Source: Phycisphaeraceae bacterium
Lineage (GTDB): Bacteria; Planctomycetota; Phycisphaerae; Phycisphaerales; UBA1924
Direction: 5' to 3'
DNA: 64,000 nt
Assembly (NCBI GenBank): GCA_020639235.1
Contig: JACKHC010000002.1
Coordinates: forward strand, 259,458 to 323,457
Shown here: positions 1 to 7,890 of the stretch, piece after piece
Position numbering within the stretch: the stretch's first letter is position 1
Layout: each line of letters begins with the position of its first letter
Position numbers and translations under genes: made by a program
The notes under the pieces: generated by a model
Seen by the model: only the letters and a program-made list of their open reading frames with translations
Told to the model about the DNA's origin: nothing
Databases searched by the model: none

Positions 1-747
1 GCCAAGGACACCAAAGGCGCGGCCTTGTATGACTTCACGGCGCCGGACGGGGTAAGGCACACGATCTGGAAGGCATCGGAGCCGGGCGCTTATGTGAAGG
101 CGTTCGGGCAACTTCCGGCGGCGTATGTCGCCGACGGGCATCACCGCAGCGCCAGTGCGGCCCGCGCCGGCGCGGAGCGGAAGTCGAAGAACCCCGGGCA
201 CACGGGTAACGAGGAGTACAACTGGTTCCTCACCGTGCTGTTCCCCGCCAGCGCGTTGACGATTCTCCCCTACAACCGCATCGTGAAGGACCTCAACGGT
301 CTGTCGCCCGCGCAGTTGCTCGACAAGATCGGCGCGATCGCGCATGTGACGCCGGAGGTCGATCCGACGCCGCGGAGCACGGGCTCGTTCTGCATGTACC
401 TCGACGGCAAGTGGTGGAACATCGAGTTGCCGGAGCGGTCGATCGACAAGTCCGACCCGATCGCGAGTCTCGATTATGTGCTGCTCTACGACCGCATCCT
501 CGCGCCGATGCTGGGCATCGGCGACATCCGCAAGGACAAGCGGATCGACTTTGTGGGCGGGATCCGCGGCACGGCGGCGCTCAAGAAGCTTGTCGATACG
601 GGCAAGGCGAGCGTCGCCTTCTCGATGCACCCGACGACGGTTGAGCAGATCATCAGGGTGTCGGACGCGGGGCAGATCATGCCGCCCAAGAGCACGTGGT
701 TCGAGCCCAAGCTGCGATCGGGGCTGCTCGTCCACACCCTCGATTGA
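1..747 (+). CDS. DUF1015 family protein (SerK-like), truncated at its 5' end by the window edge
   Basis: The reading frame is open from base 1, so the N-terminus lies outside the window and 248 codons are visible. The fragment carries the DGHHR motif (about residues 45-49 of what is visible) that marks the ParB/sulfiredoxin-like nucleotide-binding fold of DUF1015. It also has the C-terminal VGGIRG and SMHPTT blocks of the family. Some ParB-fold proteins with this motif phosphorylate free serine (SerK), and DUF1015 genes often sit beside serA and serC, as here. A role in serine/phosphoserine metabolism is therefore the best guess, but it is inference from motif and neighbours. The stop codon is 164 bp before the serA start. 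Confidence 0.8.
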   Translation, partial: AKDTKGAALYDFTAPDGVRHTIWKASEPGAYVKAFGQLPAAYVADGHHRSASAARAGAERKSKNPGHTGNEEYNWFLTVLFPASALTILPYNRIVKDLNGLSPAQLLDKIGAIAHVTPEVDPTPRSTGSFCMYLDGKWWNIELPERSIDKSDPIASLDYVLLYDRILAPMLGIGDIRKDKRIDFVGGIRGTAALKKLVDTGKASVAFSMHPTTVEQIIRVSDAGQIMPPKSTWFEPKLRSGLLVHTLD

Positions 748-828
748 GAAGGCGCGCCCCTCGGTTTTGCGGGGGCGACCCGAACATTCTGAGGCAACTC
801 GGGCGTCACGCCTTTTGGTGATTCGCTC

Positions 829-911
829 TAGAATCCGGTTTGCGGAATCATTCTCGCCCCGCCCCCCCCCGTCCCCCGTCCCCCCGTCCCCCCACACACG
901 GAGACACTCCT
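829..911 (+). promoter_or_regulatory. serA leader: -10-like hexamer followed by a C-rich microsatellite
   Basis: TAGAAT at 829-834 resembles the -10 boxes seen before other genes in the window. No convincing -35 box is visible. Bases 861-893 are a C-rich tract: G followed by nine C, then three GTCCCCC(C) units. A GGAG ribosome binding site at 900-903 is 8 nt before the TTG start at 912. The C-tract would lie in the 5' UTR and its length could vary by replication slippage. Confidence 0.4.
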
Positions 912-2120
912 TTGAAGGTACTGATCGCGGACAAGTTTCAGGTGTCGGGCATCGACGCCCTCCGTTCGCTCGGACTTACGGTCGAGTCCCACCCGGACAC
1001 CTCGCCCGACGATCTGCCGGCGCTGATGAGCAAGGTCGATCCCGATGTGCTGGTGGTGCGCTCGACAAAGGTGCGCGCGCCGGTTTTCGAGACGGCCAAG
1101 AAGCTCTCGCTCGTGGTCCGCGCCGGCGCGGGCGTGGACAACATCGACATGCCCGCGGCCTCGGCGCGCGGCGTGTTCGTGGCCAACTGCCCCGGCAAGA
1201 ACTCCGTAGCGGTCGCCGAGATCGCGTGGGGGCTCATTCTCTCGGCCGATCGTCGGATCCCGGATCAGACGATCGAGCTCCGCGAGGGCAAGTGGAACAA
1301 GAAGGAGTACTCCAAGGCGCGGGGCCTGTACGGGCGCACGCTGGGCGTGATCGGCACGGGCAACATCGCGATGGAGATCATCAAGCGCGCCAAGGCCTTC
1401 GGCATGGACATCGCGTGCTGGTCCCGCTCGCTCACCGATGTGAAGGCGAAGGAGATGGGCGTTGCGGCGTATCCGTCTCCCGTCGCGGTCGCGAAGGTGT
1501 CCGATGTGGTGACGGTCAATGTCGCCGGCAACAAGGAGACCGAGGGGCTCATCAACAAGGCGTTTATCGACGCGCTCCGCGACGGCGCGATCTTTATTAA
1601 TACTTCGCGCGGCTCGGTCGTTGATGAGCCGGCGCTGCTGGATGCCGTCAAGAAGCGCGGCATCCGCGCCGGGCTCGATGTCTTCATGAACGAGCCGGGG
1701 CCCAACGACAAGGAGTTCAGGTCCGAGATCGCGGCGTCGGCGGGCGTGTACGGCACGCACCACATCGGCGCCTCGACCGATCAGGCGCAGGACGCGATCG
1801 CCGACGAGACCGTCCGCGTGATCCGGACCTACCTCATCACGGGTGAGATCCCCAATGTCGTGAACCAGATCGCCAAGACGAGCGCCACACGGTTGCTCGT
1901 GGTGCGCCATCTGAACAAGCCGGGCGTGCTGGCGCATGTCATCGGCGCGCTGGGCAGCGCGCGGGTGAACATCGAAGAGATGGACAATGTGATCTTTGAC
2001 GGCGGCAAGGCCGCGTGCGCCCGGATTCAACTCGACTCCGAACCCGATGCCGAGGTGATGGATCGCATCAACCGCGGCTCACCGGATGTACTGAGTGTTG
2101 ACCTGACCGTTATCGACTGA
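912..2120 (+). CDS. serA: D-3-phosphoglycerate dehydrogenase
   Basis: This 402-residue enzyme catalyses the first step of serine biosynthesis: NAD-dependent oxidation of 3-phosphoglycerate to 3-phosphohydroxypyruvate. It shows the GAGVDNID substrate-domain motif, the GTGNIA Rossmann loop near residue 148, the catalytic-arginine block NTSRG near residue 230 and the catalytic His near residue 282 (THHIGAST). A C-terminal ACT domain runs from about residue 325, the usual site of serine feedback control. The TTG start at 912 is preferred because GGAG lies 8 nt upstream; upstream in-frame codons encode only a Pro-rich stretch with no homology. Length fits the short SerA type (about 410 residues). 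It is followed 61 bp later by serC. Confidence 0.95.
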   Translation: MKVLIADKFQVSGIDALRSLGLTVESHPDTSPDDLPALMSKVDPDVLVVRSTKVRAPVFETAKKLSLVVRAGAGVDNIDMPAASARGVFVANCPGKNSVAVAEIAWGLILSADRRIPDQTIELREGKWNKKEYSKARGLYGRTLGVIGTGNIAMEIIKRAKAFGMDIACWSRSLTDVKAKEMGVAAYPSPVAVAKVSDVVTVNVAGNKETEGLINKAFIDALRDGAIFINTSRGSVVDEPALLDAVKKRGIRAGLDVFMNEPGPNDKEFRSEIAASAGVYGTHHIGASTDQAQDAIADETVRVIRTYLITGEIPNVVNQIAKTSATRLLVVRHLNKPGVLAHVIGALGSARVNIEEMDNVIFDGGKAACARIQLDSEPDAEVMDRINRGSPDVLSVDLTVID

Positions 2121-2181
2121 TCCACCGAACGAACCACACGCCGCCCATGGCGCGGCATCTGCAACTCCGAGGAACCAAGAC

Positions 2182-3267
2182 ATGAGCGAGCGTGCATACA
2201 ACTTCTCCGCCGGACCCGCGATCCTCCCCGAGCCGGTGCTTAAGCAGGCGCAGAAGGACATCTGGAACATCTTTGACTCGGGCATGGGGGTGCTGGAGCT
2301 GAGCCACCGCGGGCCGCAGTTCGACCGCATCCTGGCCGAGGCCGAGGCCGACTGCCGGGAGGTCGGCAACATTCCCGACAACTATCGCGTGCTCTTCCTG
2401 CAGGGCGGCGCGACGCTTCAGACCGCGATGATTCCGATGTCGTTCCTCCCCGCGGGCGAGACCGCTGATTACTTCGATACGGGCAAGTGGGCGTCGGACG
2501 CGATCAAGGAAGCCAAGAAGTTCGGCACGGTGCATGTCGCGGGCACGACCAAGGAGCTCAAGTACAAGCGCCTGCCCACGGAGGCGGAGACCAAGTTTTC
2601 GCCCGATGCCGCGTACTGCTTCTTCGTGTCCAACAACACCATCTACGGCACGCAGTGGCACAACCTGCCCAAGAGCAGAGCGCCGATCGTCTGCGATATG
2701 TCCTCTGACTTTTTCTGCCGCCCGCACGACTTTACGAAGTACGCGATGGTGTACGCCAGCGCGCAGAAGAACATCGGCCCCTCGGGCCAGGCGATCGCCG
2801 TGATCTCGGATGAGTTCCTCGCCAATGCGCCCGAGGGCAAGCTGGCGACGATGCTCGACTACAAGGTGATGGCCGCTCAGGAGAGCCGCCCGAACACGCC
2901 CAACACCTTCGCGATCTACCTGATGGGTCAGTGCTTCAAGTGGATCAAGAACTTCGGCGGTCTCCGCGCGATCGAGGAGTACAACAAGGAGAAGGCGAAG
3001 ATCGTCTACGACTATCTCGACAACTCGAAGTTCTTCATCCCCCACGCCGAGAAGCAGGATCGCTCGCTTATGAACATCACCTTCAAGTGCGCCAAGCCCG
3101 AACTGGATGAGGTGTTCATCGATCAGGCGGAGAACGCGGGTCTGAAGACGATCGCGGGTCACCGCTCGATCGGCGGCATGCGCGCCTCGATCTACAACGC
3201 GTTCCCGATCGAGGGGTGCCGCGCGTTGGTGAAGTTCATGAAGGATTTCGAGTCCAAGCACGGTTGA
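2182..3267 (+). CDS. serC: Phosphoserine aminotransferase
   Basis: This 361-residue PLP enzyme transaminates 3-phosphohydroxypyruvate with glutamate to give phosphoserine; SerC also acts on 4-phosphohydroxythreonine in PLP synthesis. The N-terminal NFSAGPA motif, the cofactor lysine K196 in AQKNIGPSG and the C-terminal HRSIGGMRAS block are characteristic. GAGGAA precedes the ATG by about 7 nt. It forms a unit with serA and the DUF1015 gene. A pdxJ gene is also present in the window (22701), so both PLP and serine pathways could use this enzyme. Confidence 0.95.
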   Translation: MSERAYNFSAGPAILPEPVLKQAQKDIWNIFDSGMGVLELSHRGPQFDRILAEAEADCREVGNIPDNYRVLFLQGGATLQTAMIPMSFLPAGETADYFDTGKWASDAIKEAKKFGTVHVAGTTKELKYKRLPTEAETKFSPDAAYCFFVSNNTIYGTQWHNLPKSRAPIVCDMSSDFFCRPHDFTKYAMVYASAQKNIGPSGQAIAVISDEFLANAPEGKLATMLDYKVMAAQESRPNTPNTFAIYLMGQCFKWIKNFGGLRAIEEYNKEKAKIVYDYLDNSKFFIPHAEKQDRSLMNITFKCAKPELDEVFIDQAENAGLKTIAGHRSIGGMRASIYNAFPIEGCRALVKFMKDFESKHG

Positions 3268-3302
3268 CCCTGTGGGGGCGGGGTCACCCGATAGGGAGAC
3301 GC

Positions 3303-6300
3303 ATGGCCGGTTTGTCGGAGATCGAGCACCATCAGCGCATCGTCGAGTCTTTGCTCGACGCGGCCACGCGGCTGCAGAGCGCGGCCGACGAGTCCGAGGC
3401 GGCGCGGATCGTGGCGGAGGGTGTCGCCTCGACCGGTTGGGCGACGGTGATCGTTTCGATCTACGACGAGGCATTCGAGACGGTCGCGCTCGAGACCGTC
3501 GGGGTCGATGAGGCGACGCGTGAGCGCATTCTCGCGGGTCGCGGCGACGAGCGGTCGCGACGGGCTATTTTCGGCAGGGCGCGGGATCGGTTTCTTGTCG
3601 GCCGTTTCTATTTCATCCCGGAGGAGGCGGTCGAGTCGCTTGGACTTTCGGGGATTGTCATCCCGACGGCGGAGGCGCCGGATGGCGAATGGAGGGCGCG
3701 CGACCATGCGTATGCGCCGCTCCGCGATACCGGCGGCGTCGTCATCGGTCGCGTCGCGATCGATGCGCCGGCGAGCCGGAAGCGGCCGACACCGGACTCG
3801 CTCAAAGCGCTGAGTTCATTCATCGATCTGGCCTCGCGGACGATCGAGGGGCTGCGGCTGCGGACCGCGCTGGGCGAGGCGGAGGCGCTCGCCGAACGGT
3901 CTTCGGTACGGTGGAGGCGGCTGGTCGAGAACCTGAATGTTGTCGCGTGGGAGGGGAGCCCCGAATCCTTTGACTTCACCTATGTCAGCGCGCACGCCGA
4001 GCGGCTGCTGGGGTACTCGGTTCGGGAGTGGCTCACCCCGGGCTTCTGGGCGAGCCGCCTGCACCCGGAGGATCGCGAGCGCGCGATTGATTATTGCCAG
4101 TCGCAGACCAAGCTCGGCAAGGGGCACGACTTCGAGTACCGGATGATCGCGCGAGACGGGCGGGTCGTGTGGATCCGCGACAGCGTCTCCCTGAACTACG
4201 AGTCCGGGGGCGGCGTCGCGCAGATCTGCGGTTTCCTGATCGACATCACGGAGAACAAGGCGGCCGAGCAGGTTCGCGCCGAGCAGGCCAATCACCTGCG
4301 GCTCGTGGTCGAGCAGCTCCCGGCGGTGCTGTGGACGCTCGATCGGGACCTCCGATTCACGACGAGCGAGGGGCGCGGCCTGGAGGGCCTCGGGCTGGCG
4401 CCTGCGCAGGTCGTCGGGATGCCCCTGGGGGAGTACCTCCAGACGAACGATCCGGAGTTCCCGCCGTACGCGGCGCACGTGCGGGCGCTGTCGGGCGAGT
4501 CGGCAACGTTCGAGTTCACATCGCCCCTGGGCACAACCTTCGGGTGCCATGTCGAGCCCATGTACGGCGACACGGGGCAGATCGTCGGCGTGATCGGCGT
4601 GGGGCTGGACGTCACCGAACGGAGGCGGGCGGAGTTGGAGTCGATGCGGGCGCGGGAGTTGTTGCAGCGCATCACGGATGCGGTGCCGGTGAAGATCGCG
4701 CGGATCGACTCGGAGCTCAGATATACATTCGCCAACGCGACCTACGAGCGGTGGCACGGCAGGGGGCCGGATCAGATCGTCGGGCTCCATGTGCGAGAGT
4801 TCGTGGGTGATGAGGCCTTCGAAGTGGCCGAGCCGTACCTCCGCCGGGGGCTGGCGGGCGAGACGGTGTTGTTCGAGTCGGCATCGTTTGATCGCGCCAA
4901 TGCCATTACGCATGTCCGCTGCCTGCTGACGCCGGACCGAGACCCTTATGGGAATGTGCAGGGTGTGTATTCGGTGACGTTCGACATTACCGATCGCGTC
5001 CGCGCGGAGCAGCAACAGTCAGAACATGCGAGCCGGCTGCGGCTGATGATCGAGCAGATGCCCGCGATTATGTGGGCCACCGATGTGGACCTACGTTTCG
5101 TGTCCATTGAGGGACGCGCTCTGGAAGCGGTCGGTATTCGCCCGGAGGAGTCGATCGGCAAGACTCTCTTTGAGTTCTACGGCACCGAGGATCGGACGTA
5201 CCCGGCGCTGGCGGCGCACCTCCGCGCCGTGACGGGATCGCACGAGAACTACCAGTGCGAGCTGCAGGGTCGCTCGCTGGAGGTTCACGTCGAGCCGCTC
5301 AATGACGACCGGGGGCGGATCATCGGGACCATCGGCGTGGCGCTCGATGTGACCGAGCGGAAGCGGGCCGAGCACGAGCGATATGAGCAGGCGAACCGGC
5401 TGCGGCTGATGATCGAGCAGATGCCCGCGATCATCTGGACGACGGATCGAGACCTGCGATTCACCTCGATCGACGGGCGCGGGCTTGAGGCACTGGGGCA
5501 GCGCCCCGGCGAGAAAGTGGAGATGTCGCTGTTCGAGTTCTTCGGGACCGACGATCGGGCCTTTGCGCCGATCGCGGCGCATCTGCGGGCCGTCGGGGGG
5601 TCTCTGGAGAACTACGAGATCGAGTGGCAGGGTTGTTCGTTCGAGGTTCATGTCGAGCCGCTGAACGATGACCACGGTCGGATCATCGGAACGATCGGCG
5701 TGGCGCTCGATGTCACGGGCCGGAAGCGGGCGGAGATGGAGTCGATCAGCATCAGGACGCAGCTGCAACAGATCACCGATGCGATCCCCGTGCAGATCGG
5801 GTATCTCGATGACCGGTTCATCTACCAGTTCAATAATGCGACGTACGAGAAGTGGCACAACAAGCCGCGTTCGCAGATCACCGGACGCCACATGAGCGAA
5901 CTTGTCAGCGCGTCGGGCTGGGAGCGGATTCAGCAGTTCGCTGCTCGGGCGATGCGCGGGGAGTCGGTGCAGTTCGAGTCGAGCATTGCGGACGGGCGCC
6001 TCGGCGGCATCACGCATGTGCGGACCAGTCTTACGCCGGACACGGACGCGTCGGGCAAGACGCGGGGGCTGTTCCTGGTGACGACTGACATCTCGGATCG
6101 GGTGCACGCCGAGCGGTCGCTCAGCCGGGCGCTCGACCGCCAGACGGACCTCCTGCGAGAACTCAATCACCGCGTGAAGAACTCGATGGCGGGTCTGCTC
6201 TCACTGATCGATCTCTCGCGCGATCGCGAGCAATCGGTCGATCAGTTCGCCGACGCCATTTCATTGCGCGTCCGTGGGATGACGCGTGTGCATTCGCTGC

Positions 6301-6746
6301 TGAGTTCGCGGGAGTGGCAATCGATCGAACTCGATGCGGTGATTTCCTCGCTCATCCCGACGCACACAAACGGCGAGGTCATCGCCAGTGGCCCGCGGGT
6401 CGCGATTCCGCCGGGTCTTGCAACCGCCACCGGCATGCTGTTCCAGGAACTTTTCTCGAATAGTCTGCGGCACGGGGCGCTGGACAGCCCGAGTGGGCGG
6501 GTCACGGTCACGTGGGACATCCAGCGGACGAAGCATCACTCGGTCCTGACGCTCGACTGGCGCGAGACGGGCGGGCCGACCATTCCGCAGGAACCGGCGA
6601 CGGGTCTGGGGACCGAACTTATCCGGGGATTCGCGCGGCACGAGCTGCGCGGCTCGATCGAGCTCCGGTTTCCGCCGGAGGGAGCGCACCACACGCTTGT
6701 CGCGAACTTCGATTGGTCGGCGACGGACCGGCCGAACCTCGATTGA
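3303..6746 (+). CDS. GAF/multi-PAS sensor histidine kinase of the HWE family
   Basis: A 1147-residue soluble sensor kinase with no predicted membrane segment. Order: N-terminal GAF-like region (1-190), six PAS/PAC modules (about 204-320, 325-445, 450-570, 575-690, 692-810, 815-940), then the phosphotransfer and ATPase domains. The phosphoacceptor is H956 in ELNHRVKN. The N-box is QELFSNSLRHGA, and W1086-x-E1088 (DWRETGGP) is the WxE signature of HWE kinases; GLGTELI is the G-box. The PAS modules fall into two types in the order x-A-B-A-A-B: A modules share RLRLMIEQMPAI, B modules share FANATYERWH-like text. This indicates internal duplication. The ATG at 3303 follows GGGAGAC. It begins 35 bp after serC and has no adjacent response regulator, so its partner is unknown. 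Confidence 0.88.
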   Translation: MAGLSEIEHHQRIVESLLDAATRLQSAADESEAARIVAEGVASTGWATVIVSIYDEAFETVALETVGVDEATRERILAGRGDERSRRAIFGRARDRFLVGRFYFIPEEAVESLGLSGIVIPTAEAPDGEWRARDHAYAPLRDTGGVVIGRVAIDAPASRKRPTPDSLKALSSFIDLASRTIEGLRLRTALGEAEALAERSSVRWRRLVENLNVVAWEGSPESFDFTYVSAHAERLLGYSVREWLTPGFWASRLHPEDRERAIDYCQSQTKLGKGHDFEYRMIARDGRVVWIRDSVSLNYESGGGVAQICGFLIDITENKAAEQVRAEQANHLRLVVEQLPAVLWTLDRDLRFTTSEGRGLEGLGLAPAQVVGMPLGEYLQTNDPEFPPYAAHVRALSGESATFEFTSPLGTTFGCHVEPMYGDTGQIVGVIGVGLDVTERRRAELESMRARELLQRITDAVPVKIARIDSELRYTFANATYERWHGRGPDQIVGLHVREFVGDEAFEVAEPYLRRGLAGETVLFESASFDRANAITHVRCLLTPDRDPYGNVQGVYSVTFDITDRVRAEQQQSEHASRLRLMIEQMPAIMWATDVDLRFVSIEGRALEAVGIRPEESIGKTLFEFYGTEDRTYPALAAHLRAVTGSHENYQCELQGRSLEVHVEPLNDDRGRIIGTIGVALDVTERKRAEHERYEQANRLRLMIEQMPAIIWTTDRDLRFTSIDGRGLEALGQRPGEKVEMSLFEFFGTDDRAFAPIAAHLRAVGGSLENYEIEWQGCSFEVHVEPLNDDHGRIIGTIGVALDVTGRKRAEMESISIRTQLQQITDAIPVQIGYLDDRFIYQFNNATYEKWHNKPRSQITGRHMSELVSASGWERIQQFAARAMRGESVQFESSIADGRLGGITHVRTSLTPDTDASGKTRGLFLVTTDISDRVHAERSLSRALDRQTDLLRELNHRVKNSMAGLLSLIDLSRDREQSVDQFADAISLRVRGMTRVHSLLSSREWQSIELDAVISSLIPTHTNGEVIASGPRVAIPPGLATATGMLFQELFSNSLRHGALDSPSGRVTVTWDIQRTKHHSVLTLDWRETGGPTIPQEPATGLGTELIRGFARHELRGSIELRFPPEGAHHTLVANFDWSATDRPNLD

Positions 6747-6761
6747 GCGCGGCCAAACACA

Positions 6762-6789
6762 ACGACACCCGGTCTGGGCCGGGTGTCGT
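6762..6789. terminator. Strong 11-bp stem-loop, likely terminator (best fit to minus strand)
   Basis: Arms 6762-6772 and 6779-6789 are perfectly complementary around a 6-nt loop. On the minus strand the stem is followed by TGTGTTTGG, a weak U-tract. On the plus strand no U-tract follows. It lies 15 bp after the histidine-kinase stop codon and at the end of the unexplained mraZ-side interval, so it may end transcripts from both directions. Confidence 0.6.
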
Positions 6790-6794
6790 GCGGT

Positions 6795-7211
6795 GGTGGG
6801 GACGAGGATAGCCCCGAAGATGAAGTGAAACTGGCCGCCGAAGGTCCCGGTCGGCCTGCTCGACCGACCGGCACGTTTGTTGAGCCGTGCTCCGGCCCGA
6901 CTCATCCGATCAACGGTCCCCAGGGATCACTCACCTGACGCGGCCCCTAGCAGTCCGTGCATCGGGGTCGGGCTGTTGATCGGATCAATCGGCGCGAGTC
7001 CTTTCGCGTCCTTCGCACTCTGGCATCGGGGCCTTCCATGTCCCGTCGCCTTGCTCATTGCTGTTGACGGGCCGTCCTATGGCCCGGCTTCCCGTAGTCA
7101 ATCTCGTCGCCGCCGGTTAGGGCCGCGCCGAGCTCTCTCTTCCCCAACCCCGCCCCCCCATCTCTCTCACTCCGGCCCGGCGCGGTGGTGCTGCCCCGGG
7201 TCTCTCTCTCC
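6795..7211 (-). other. Gene-free interval with many local hairpins; candidate structured RNA
   Basis: No convincing protein is encoded here. Several inverted repeats are visible: GGGG/CCCC at 6798-6801 and 6812-6815; CCGGTCGG at 6847-6854 with its complement at 6864-6871; GCACG at 6871-6875 with 6886-6890; an 11-bp pair ATCCGATCAAC at 6904-6914 with 6975-6985; and CGGGCC/GGCCCG near 7069-7086. The interval ends in the terminator-like stem that suits minus-strand transcription. It could be the long 3' UTR of mraZ or an independent small RNA. I could not match it to RNase P RNA, tmRNA, SRP RNA or a known riboswitch by eye. From about 7140 to 7211 it becomes a CT-rich low-complexity stretch. Confidence 0.4.
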
Positions 7212-7679
7212 TCATGCCGTCGGCGGCTTGTGGCCCTTGCGGGCCGAGATCCTTGCCATCAACTCAGGCAGCTGCGCCAAGCGATCGCCGCGCGTTTTGC
7301 CCCACTGCGAACGGTCCCGGATTTCCAGACGATCGCCCGCGCCGACGAGCACGACCTCCGTCCCGAGACCAACAAGCTTCAACATTTCTTCCGGGAGGCG
7401 AATGCGCCCCGCCGAGTCCATTTCGATCCGGGCCGAGAGTCCGAAGAGCGTCGCCTGAAGCTCCGCTTCGTCCTCGTCCGGGGTGAGCGTCAGCTCGCCC
7501 GAGGCGGCCCGCGCCTCGAAGGCCCGCTCCGGGTAGAGCCGGATGAGCCCACCGGGCCACGGGACGGCGAACCAGGCCGTGCCCTCGGACTCCACCCGCC
7601 AACGATTCCTGATGTCCGACGGGATGGCCAGACGATGCTTCGCGTCGATCGAATGTTCGTACTGCGAAGTGAAAAGCAC
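7212..7679 (-). CDS. mraZ: Transcriptional regulator MraZ
   Basis: A 155-residue AbrB-fold regulator with the two tandem SpoVT/AbrB-like repeats of MraZ: an N-terminal one (YEHSIDAKHRLAIPSDIR) and a second around residues 75-120 (IEMDSAGRIRLPEEM). MraZ normally heads the division and cell-wall (dcw) cluster and represses it by binding direct repeats upstream of itself. Here it is alone: no rsmH, ftsL, pbp or mur gene follows, and murC-murB-ddl lie 26 kb away. The start is taken as GTG at 7679, since this frame gives the family's FTSQYEHS N-terminus. The upstream region contains a 10-bp-periodic repeat that fits an MraZ operator. Confidence 0.92.
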   Translation of the reverse strand: MLFTSQYEHSIDAKHRLAIPSDIRNRWRVESEGTAWFAVPWPGGLIRLYPERAFEARAASGELTLTPDEDEAELQATLFGLSARIEMDSAGRIRLPEEMLKLVGLGTEVVLVGAGDRLEIRDRSQWGKTRGDRLAQLPELMARISARKGHKPPTA

Positions 7680-7714
7680 TCATCGGCACCCCTGTTCAGG
7701 ACGCCGACAATCTA

Positions 7715-7750
7715 CCCCACCTCGCGACACGACGCAACACTTTGCGACAC
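7715..7750 (-). promoter_or_regulatory. Probable MraZ operator: four direct repeats at exact 10-bp spacing
   Basis: Read on the minus strand, the units are GTGTCGC, GTGTTGC, GTGTCGC and GTGGGG, each beginning 10 bp after the previous one, with 3-nt linkers. On the plus strand each unit ends in CAC at 7720, 7730, 7740 and 7750. MraZ proteins of other bacteria bind GTGGG-like direct repeats with 10-bp periodicity just upstream of their own gene. Geometry and location match; the core sequence differs. The array ends 36 bp before the mraZ start. Confidence 0.65.
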
Positions 7751-7782
7751 GGAGCGATCAGATTATTTTCATCTACCGATCA

Positions 7783-7811
7783 TCCACAGCCCTGTCCACT
7801 GATCCATCCAC
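7783..7811. promoter_or_regulatory. Three TCCAC motifs at 12-bp spacing (DnaA-box-like)
   Basis: TCCAC occurs at 7783-7787, 7795-7799 and 7807-7811. The first sits in TCATCCACA, one mismatch from the DnaA box TTATCCACA; the third sits in CCATCCACA. An AT-rich patch (7759-7773) lies beside them. The motifs lie between mraZ and the amidohydrolase gene and could bind DnaA or another regulator. This is a sequence observation only. Confidence 0.3.
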
Positions 7812-7890
7812 AATGTCATCGGCCGGACCCTCACAAGGTCCTCATAATCGCCGGGTGATCCCTCCGGGGCGTCGCCCCTACCATCGACCC

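Noticed and set aside
828..2030. Long minus-strand open frame opposite serA
   Set aside because: Reverse-frame artefact of GC-rich coding DNA; serA is certain on the other strand.
2110..3474. Long minus-strand open frame opposite serC (454 codons)
   Set aside because: Antisense to a well-supported gene, Arg/His/Leu-rich composition typical of the reverse frame of high-GC codons, no recognisable motif.
6795..7140. RNase P RNA or tmRNA
   Set aside because: The GGCCAGTTTCAC end and a CCCCACCA string were tempting, but the conserved P RNA core sequences and a tmRNA tag frame or T-arm were not found on either strand.
6877..7458. Possible protein of 193 codons in the mraZ-downstream gap
   Set aside because: It overlaps mraZ antisense, lacks a ribosome binding site, and has the Ser/Arg/Pro composition of noncoding GC-rich DNA.
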